Assembly: GCA_013178415.1 (NCBI GenBank)
Contig: JABLXA010000002.1
Coordinates: 248,001-312,000, forward strand
Direction: 5' to 3'
Length of the DNA: 64,000 nt
Origin: Bacillota bacterium
GTDB taxonomy: Bacteria > Bacillota > SHA-98 > Ch115
Below are positions 63,139 through 64,000 of the stretch, piece by piece. A model generated the notes under the pieces. It saw only the letters and a program-made list of their open reading frames with translations. It had not been told where the DNA came from and made no database searches. A program made the position numbers and the translations under genes. Within the stretch, counting starts at the first letter, position 1. Each line of letters starts with the position of its first letter.

Positions 63139-63387
63139 TTACCCCACCGATGGGAGTACCTTTTCCTCAAAGATCCTTTCTACAATCTGGGGAGTGACAG
63201 ATGTCACTATGGTCTCGCCGATTTTGACCGTGACACCTTCTGTGCAATGTCCTAGACAGAATGTTGCCGAAAGATCGATCTTGTCGGAAAGACCATATGT
63301 ACGTATGAGATCCTGTAGCGCGCGGATCACGTCATAGGCGCCCCTCAGGTGACACGAACTTCCCACGCAGACGGAAACATTTAGCAT
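63139..63387 (-). CDS. Small thioredoxin-like [2Fe-2S] ferredoxin
   Basis: A protein of 82 aa: VCVGSSCHLRG and ATFCLGHCTEG supply four Cys in the thioredoxin-like ferredoxin pattern. It is a near relative of the C-terminal domain of HydA at 55385-57511 (VCVGTSCYLKG, ATFCLENC). First gene of locus 2, 55 nt before hydS-PAS; it may deliver electrons to that sensor. ATG at 63387 has GGGGTG upstream; the frame is open to 63429, through the operator. Confidence 0.88.
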   Translation of the reverse strand: MLNVSVCVGSSCHLRGAYDVIRALQDLIRTYGLSDKIDLSATFCLGHCTEGVTVKIGETIVTSVTPQIVERIFEEKVLPSVG

Positions 63388-63412
63388 ATCATCACCCCGA
63401 AGTTGCCAAGAC

Positions 63413-63432
63413 TTCGTAACTTTTTTCACGAA
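63413..63432. promoter_or_regulatory. Palindromic operator candidate at the locus-2 promoter
   Basis: The 20 bases TTCGTAACTTTTTTCACGAA (plus strand) have TTCGT/ACGAA ends and overlap one base of the -10, covering the expected start. The matching site of locus 1 is at 3957-3976. A repressor bound here would block the promoter. Rex is the obvious candidate because it is encoded in this cluster. Confidence 0.65.
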
Positions 63433-63459
63433 TTATATTATCATAAAAGCGGTACTGAA
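63432..63459 (-). promoter_or_regulatory. Promoter for hydrogenase locus 2
   Basis: On the minus strand TATAAT (63437-63432) is a perfect -10; a weak TTCAGT -35 (63459-63454) lies 16 nt upstream. The start is expected near 63425, about 38 nt before the small ferredoxin gene. Confidence 0.6.
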
Positions 63460-63460
63460 T

Positions 63461-63484
63461 GCAATAATCTCGCTCATTATTTGC
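63461..63484. repeat. AT-rich imperfect palindrome upstream of the locus-2 promoter
   Basis: GCAATAAT and ATTATTTGC flank a 7-nt spacer just behind the -35 region. With the weak -35 of this promoter, a site for an activator is possible. No known regulator consensus was recognised. Confidence 0.35.
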
Positions 63485-63590
63485 TAGTTTTTTTCCCTTT
63501 TCACAGGCATGGGACGATGCAAAAAGCATCTCCAGGGAGACAGTGATGATGACAAAAGGGGTCATGCCAGGGGGACTACATTGGAACGGA

Positions 63591-64000
63591 TCATACCTTA
63601 GATCCTGCGGCCTTCCTGAGGCGGTTCATTATAGCGAATCCAAGACCGTTTTCAGGAACGCCCTCCACAAGAATCACATCGGCCTTATCATGATCAAATT
63701 CCCTTAGAAGAGCGAAGATATGCGAGGCTATCCGCGAGAGGTCCTCTCTGCTTCCCGATACCTTCAACAATACTCCGAGGTCTTTATACAGGTCGTGAGT
63801 CTCATGGGTCGCCAGGATCCCGACCCTCTTCCCCTGAGCAATAAGGTCGATGGCTGAACGGCGAATCCCCGATACTATATCCTGCGGGTCCCCCTCAAAA
63901 AGCATTACCTCAGCCTCAGGTGAATAATGAGTATATTTCATGCCGGGAGAACGAGGCGCGCCATTGATGGGCATGCGGCCGGGATGGATGATGCTGGGGC
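63591..64000 (-). CDS. ywlC: Threonylcarbamoyl-AMP synthase Sua5/YwlC type, C-terminal part
   Basis: The frame is open to the right edge, so the 5' part is outside. The visible 135 or so residues are the C-terminal Sua5 domain: APRSPGMKYTHYSPEAEV, then an alternating beta-alpha domain ending in GLGFAIMNRLRKAAGSKV, both diagnostic. The full enzyme makes the threonylcarbamoyl-AMP used for tRNA t6A37. In Bacillus ywlC lies close to ywlE and rpiB; here locus 2 and rex stand between. Confidence 0.88.
   Translation of the reverse strand, partial: PSIIHPGRMPINGAPRSPGMKYTHYSPEAEVMLFEGDPQDIVSGIRRSAIDLIAQGKRVGILATHETHDLYKDLGVLLKVSGSREDLSRIASHIFALLREFDHDKADVILVEGVPENGLGFAIMNRLRKAAGSKV

Noticed and set aside
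54593-63590. Hydrogenase locus 2 as a mobile island
   Set aside because: No integrase, transposase, tRNA gene or terminal repeat was seen at either edge, and the genes look like their neighbours in style.

Overview
The window looks like the chromosome of an anaerobic, hydrogen-metabolising, endospore-forming member of the Bacillota that also has an outer membrane (a diderm firmicute). Spore genes include sleB-ypeB, spoIIID-mbl, spoIID and a SpoIIQ-like gene. Outer-membrane genes include bamA, tamB, two Skp/OmpH-type genes, lpxD and a PorV-like barrel. Limnochordia/Hydrogenispora-type, Halanaerobiia or Negativicutes relatives would fit; the sequence alone does not let me choose. Nearly every gene is on the minus strand. 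No rRNA, tRNA, CRISPR array or transposase was seen.

Layout in coordinate order. 1-8487: hydrogenase locus 1. Structural genes hndB-A-C-D (hndD runs off the left edge) have their own promoter. Upstream lies a regulatory set: two DRTGG proteins, an RsbW-like ATPase, a HydS-type [FeFe]-hydrogenase-like protein, a PHP protein, a second HATPase and an RseC-like protein. 8493-13381: a SPOR protein, a folC gene fused to a second P-loop ATPase (behind a possible T-box remnant), and pckA behind a consensus promoter and a lysine riboswitch. 13399-20533: a sugar-uptake operon (DeoR regulator, sugar kinase, solute-binding protein, two permeases, a beta-propeller protein, an unassigned barrel-like protein) with two intercistronic hairpins. 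20856-24879 (plus strand): a frameshifted L-lactate dehydrogenase, sleB, ypeB and a geranylgeranyl-reductase-type flavoprotein. 24933-28329: FAH-family hydrolase, an alpha-oxoamine synthase (plus strand) and a Nif3-like protein. 28366-45063: outer-membrane biogenesis and envelope block. 45129-50025: mbl, spoIIID, spoIIQ-like, spoIID, murA. 50151-54592: wecB, tagO/wecA-like, dCMP deaminase, upp, rpiB, ywlE. 54688-63387: rex and hydrogenase locus 2 (HydS-PAS, SpoIIE phosphatase, HydC, HydB, HydA). The right edge holds the 3' part of a Sua5/YwlC gene.

How the parts connect. The two hydrogenase loci sit about 55 kb apart. Each encodes a trimeric NAD(P)-linked [FeFe] hydrogenase plus a sensory HydS-like protein. 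One locus carries anti-sigma-type ATPases and the other a PP2C-type phosphatase, so together they could form one hydrogen/redox-sensing partner-switching circuit. Both structural operons carry a 20-bp palindrome of the form TTCGT-N10-ACGAA in their control regions, and rex is encoded at the end of locus 2, so common redox control is likely. The most unexpected regulatory feature is a well-conserved lysine riboswitch in the pckA leader. It would tie oxaloacetate/PEP interconversion to lysine level. Locus 2 also splits the ywlC...ywlE-rpiB...upp gene order known from Bacillus.
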